From contig JBBPSI010000001.1 of NCBI GenBank assembly GCA_038093515.1, positions 682,001-746,000 of the forward strand: a stretch of DNA of 64,000 bases, given 5' to 3'. The notes beneath the pieces were generated by a model that was not told the origin of the DNA, searched no databases, and was given only the letters and a program-made list of their open reading frames with translations. Position numbers and translations under genes: made by a program. Shown here in pieces: positions 62,329 to 64,000 of the stretch (position 1 is its first letter; each line of letters starts with the position of its first letter). The stretch is from Butyriboletus loyo (lineage: Eukaryota > Basidiomycota > Agaricomycetes > Boletales > Boletaceae).

Positions 62329-63188
62329 ATGTTTACCGGTCTGGCAAGCCTTTAAATCCTTCCCTTGTATAGTCCGCCGAGCTCAATGTCATCTAGATCG
62401 AGCACCCTGGCACCGTTTCTTCCATCCAACGAGATGCAGGGGGATGTACTCTGATAATATCCGACTCTGCACCCGTTCTGGGTGACTGTCGCATTGGTGA
62501 TTCGATAGCAGTCAATGGAGCGTGTTTGACCGTCACGGAGTTTGACAAGGAGCAACAGGGTGGTTACTTCAAAGTATGGCTGGCCAACGAAACACTGGAT
62601 AGAACCGATCTGGGTGCGGGTGCATATTGGCAGTCCCATCACGTTCCGTCTCGACGTGCTTTTGCTAGGTGACCGTACAGCCGGCGAGCAAGTGAACCTC
62701 GAGCGTGCCATGCTTGCGCATGCAAGATTTGGTGGTCATTTTGTGCAGGTGTGGGCGACGCACGCCACGACATCCATGTTACTAACTCGCGATAGGCTCA
62801 CGTCGATGCCACTGCAACCATCATTCGACGGGAGCGTGACGGCGACTCCTTGCGGCTGTGGTTCCAGCTGCCCGAGCCCACAGCTGATCGCCCCTCACTC
62901 ATGCCATACCTCATCCCCAAAGGATATATCGCGATCGACGGCGCGTCTCTTACCTTGACTGAAGTGGACGACTCTCAGCGGACCTTTGGAGTCATGCTCA
63001 TCCAACACACCCAAGAAAAGCTAACGCTTGCGAAGAAGGCTGATGGGGCGCGCGTCAACATCGAGGTGGACATGGTAGGTAAGTATGTCGGGAAGAGCGT
63101 GATTGCTGCGCTGGGAGGTGGAGGGGAGGATGGGATACGCCGACGAGTGGAAAAGACTGTGGAGAATTTGGTCGCGAAAGAGAAGTAG
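62329..63188 (+). CDS. RIB5: Riboflavin synthase
   Basis: Last step of riboflavin synthesis: dismutation of two 6,7-dimethyl-8-ribityllumazine molecules. Exons 62329-62343, 62397-62613, 62669-62748 and 62796-63188 give 234 residues. The first exon is only 15 bases (MFTGL) and uses a GC donor. Seen: lumazine-binding repeat 1 with MFTGLIEHPGTV, GDSIAVNGACLTVTEFD, VWLANETLDRTDLGDRTAG, VNLERAM; repeat 2 with RFGGHFVQAHVDATATI, YLIPKGYIAIDGASLTLTEV, FGVMLIQHTQEKLTL, VNIEVDMVGKYVGK. The duplicated barrel and the MFTG N-terminus, essential in the family, are both present. GHF-V-QAH has Ala where Gly is usual. Confidence 0.94.
62344..62396 (+). other. GC-AG intron after the fifth codon of riboflavin synthase
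   Basis: Donor GCAAGC after CTG, acceptor TCATCTAG, 53 bases. It joins MFTGL to IEHPGTVSS, the invariant start of the family. Without it no conserved N-terminus can be made. Confidence 0.85.
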
Positions 63189-63311
63189 TACCATAAGAGT
63201 GTTATGTTCTCGGCAAACCACCCGTTTCCAGCTTGCACCGTCGTGACTACGTCCTCACTTCGTTTATACGCAGGTAAATCTCGTCGGAACTCGCACTCGT
63301 CCAGGCAGATA

Positions 63312-64000
63312 ATGGACATTTCTCTCAGAAAAGTGAGTTCGCTCGACGAGCCGACTCCACACACCCTGCCTCCGTGACAACCTCTCGATACAGGTAACCG
63401 CAAAGGTCGACTTGAAGGCAGCAAACGCGTTCGCTCGCCCCCAACCCAGATCAAGACCAGGTTCTCCCGCAAAGCAGTCGCCGGCGTCCTCTCTCTCTCC
63501 GCCTTCCTTCCGTCCCAAAGTCAAAGTTAACAGCAGCGCGACCGTTCGAAAACTATCCGGCTCCAGTTCTCTGAGTGCTTCCCGAGCAAACAATGTCTCT
63601 GTGCCAAGTCATTCCAGACCGGGCTCTCCTCTAAGGCCATCCCGGATATTCGCGAATGAACCAGAACCGAGTAGTTCACCCAAAGCTCGCATTACGGTCA
63701 GACCTACATCACGGTCCGGAATAGTTCAAACAAACTCGGGCAGCCTAGAACCCCGTCAGCGCGCTCTCACCAGCGCGTCTCCCAAGCTCAAGTTTCCCCA
63801 TTCCGAGGATAGACCACGAAGCGGGAGCGTAATTGCTCTACACCATGCACTTTCTGTCTCGGACCTTCACACACCCTCTTCTCCAACACAGTCTCAGCTG
63901 TCACCTTCAGCCGAACCTTCTCACATCGGGCGGACAAACACTCCACCAGTACTGGCTCCAATCAAGATCAAGTCGAAACTCACCGGTCTCGTCAAATCAA
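63312..64000 (+). CDS. Ser/Pro-rich hypothetical protein, 3' partial
   Basis: Runs off the right edge. Proposed first exon 63312-63332 (MDISLRK) spliced by GTGAGT...GATACAG (63333-63393) to VTAKVDLKAANAFARPQP, after which the frame is open to the end of the window (over 200 codons without a stop). The visible part is low complexity: Ser, Pro, Arg and Lys dominate with many Ser-Pro or Pro-Ser steps (SRPGSPAKQSPASSLSPP, SHSRPGSPLRPSR, LHTPSSPTQSQLSPS). No domain is recognisable yet. The long open frame and the canonical intron support coding; the start is the least certain point. Confidence 0.6.

Noticed and set aside
10531..63188. RIB7 and RIB5 in one window as a riboflavin gene cluster
   Set aside because: They are about 51 kb apart with some 25 unrelated housekeeping genes between them, so chance linkage is the simpler reading.
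63264..63593. Minus-strand 109-codon frame
   Set aside because: It is the antisense shadow of the Ser/Pro-rich plus-strand gene and runs through its intron.

Overview
This is a protein-dense stretch of nuclear DNA from a filamentous basidiomycete, probably an Agaricomycete. The evidence is many short GT-AG introns (mostly 44-60 bases, often with a CTGAC/CTAAC-like branch site), close gene spacing on both strands, a polyporopepsin-type aspartic protease, and fungal regulator, riboflavin and PABA-pathway genes. I place the group by gene architecture only and cannot name a species. I resolved about 30 genes by choosing splice sites that join conserved protein motifs in frame. For seven genes (ISC1-like, RIB7, MOCS1, TatD-like, DUF89, aspartic protease, riboflavin synthase) the summed exon lengths were checked to be multiples of three. 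I saw no tRNA, rRNA, CRISPR array, transposon or virus-like gene.

Left part (1-23 kb): the 3' two thirds of the splicing helicase PRP22; an NXT1-like mRNA-export cofactor divergent from an ISC1-type sphingolipid phospholipase C; an alpha/beta hydrolase; methionine aminopeptidase 2; an aberrant histone H4 copy; the riboflavin reductase RIB7; a DH-domain Rho GEF; a PB1/4xZZ/FW NBR1-like autophagy receptor divergent from an aminodeoxychorismate-lyase-like enzyme; and the WD40 ribosome-biogenesis factor UTP13.

Middle (22-45 kb): a forkhead factor, a Zn2Cys6 regulator, a NIPSNAP protein, a glycosyltransferase-like protein with a DDDY motif, proteasome beta-3, a MoaA-MoaC fusion for molybdenum cofactor (MOCS1/cnxABC type), a GNAT acetyltransferase, a TXNDC17-like thioredoxin, the EF-hand aspartate/glutamate carrier AGC1, TRM5 divergent from a TatD-like hydrolase, and the Golgi SNARE GOS1.

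Right part (45-64 kb): a ~1,500-residue coiled-coil protein, D-amino-acid oxidase, a small Ser/Pro-rich protein, a DUF89/ARMT1-type protein, a 1.9-kb stretch with no gene I can resolve, a secreted aspartic protease, a zinc-ribbon/RING-H2 ubiquitin ligase, a single-pass membrane protein, riboflavin synthase RIB5, and the first exons of a Ser/Pro-rich gene running off the right edge.

Most genes are independent housekeeping genes rather than a cluster. The most unusual points are: (i) the MOCS1 intron whose retention would end the MoaA half exactly at Gly-Gly-stop; (ii) a histone H4 copy with Lys16 replaced by Ile and residues 26-32 replaced after an apparent 8-base loss; (iii) the full PB1-4xZZ-FW-LIR receptor layout; and (iv) three GC-AG introns that must be accepted to restore conserved motifs.
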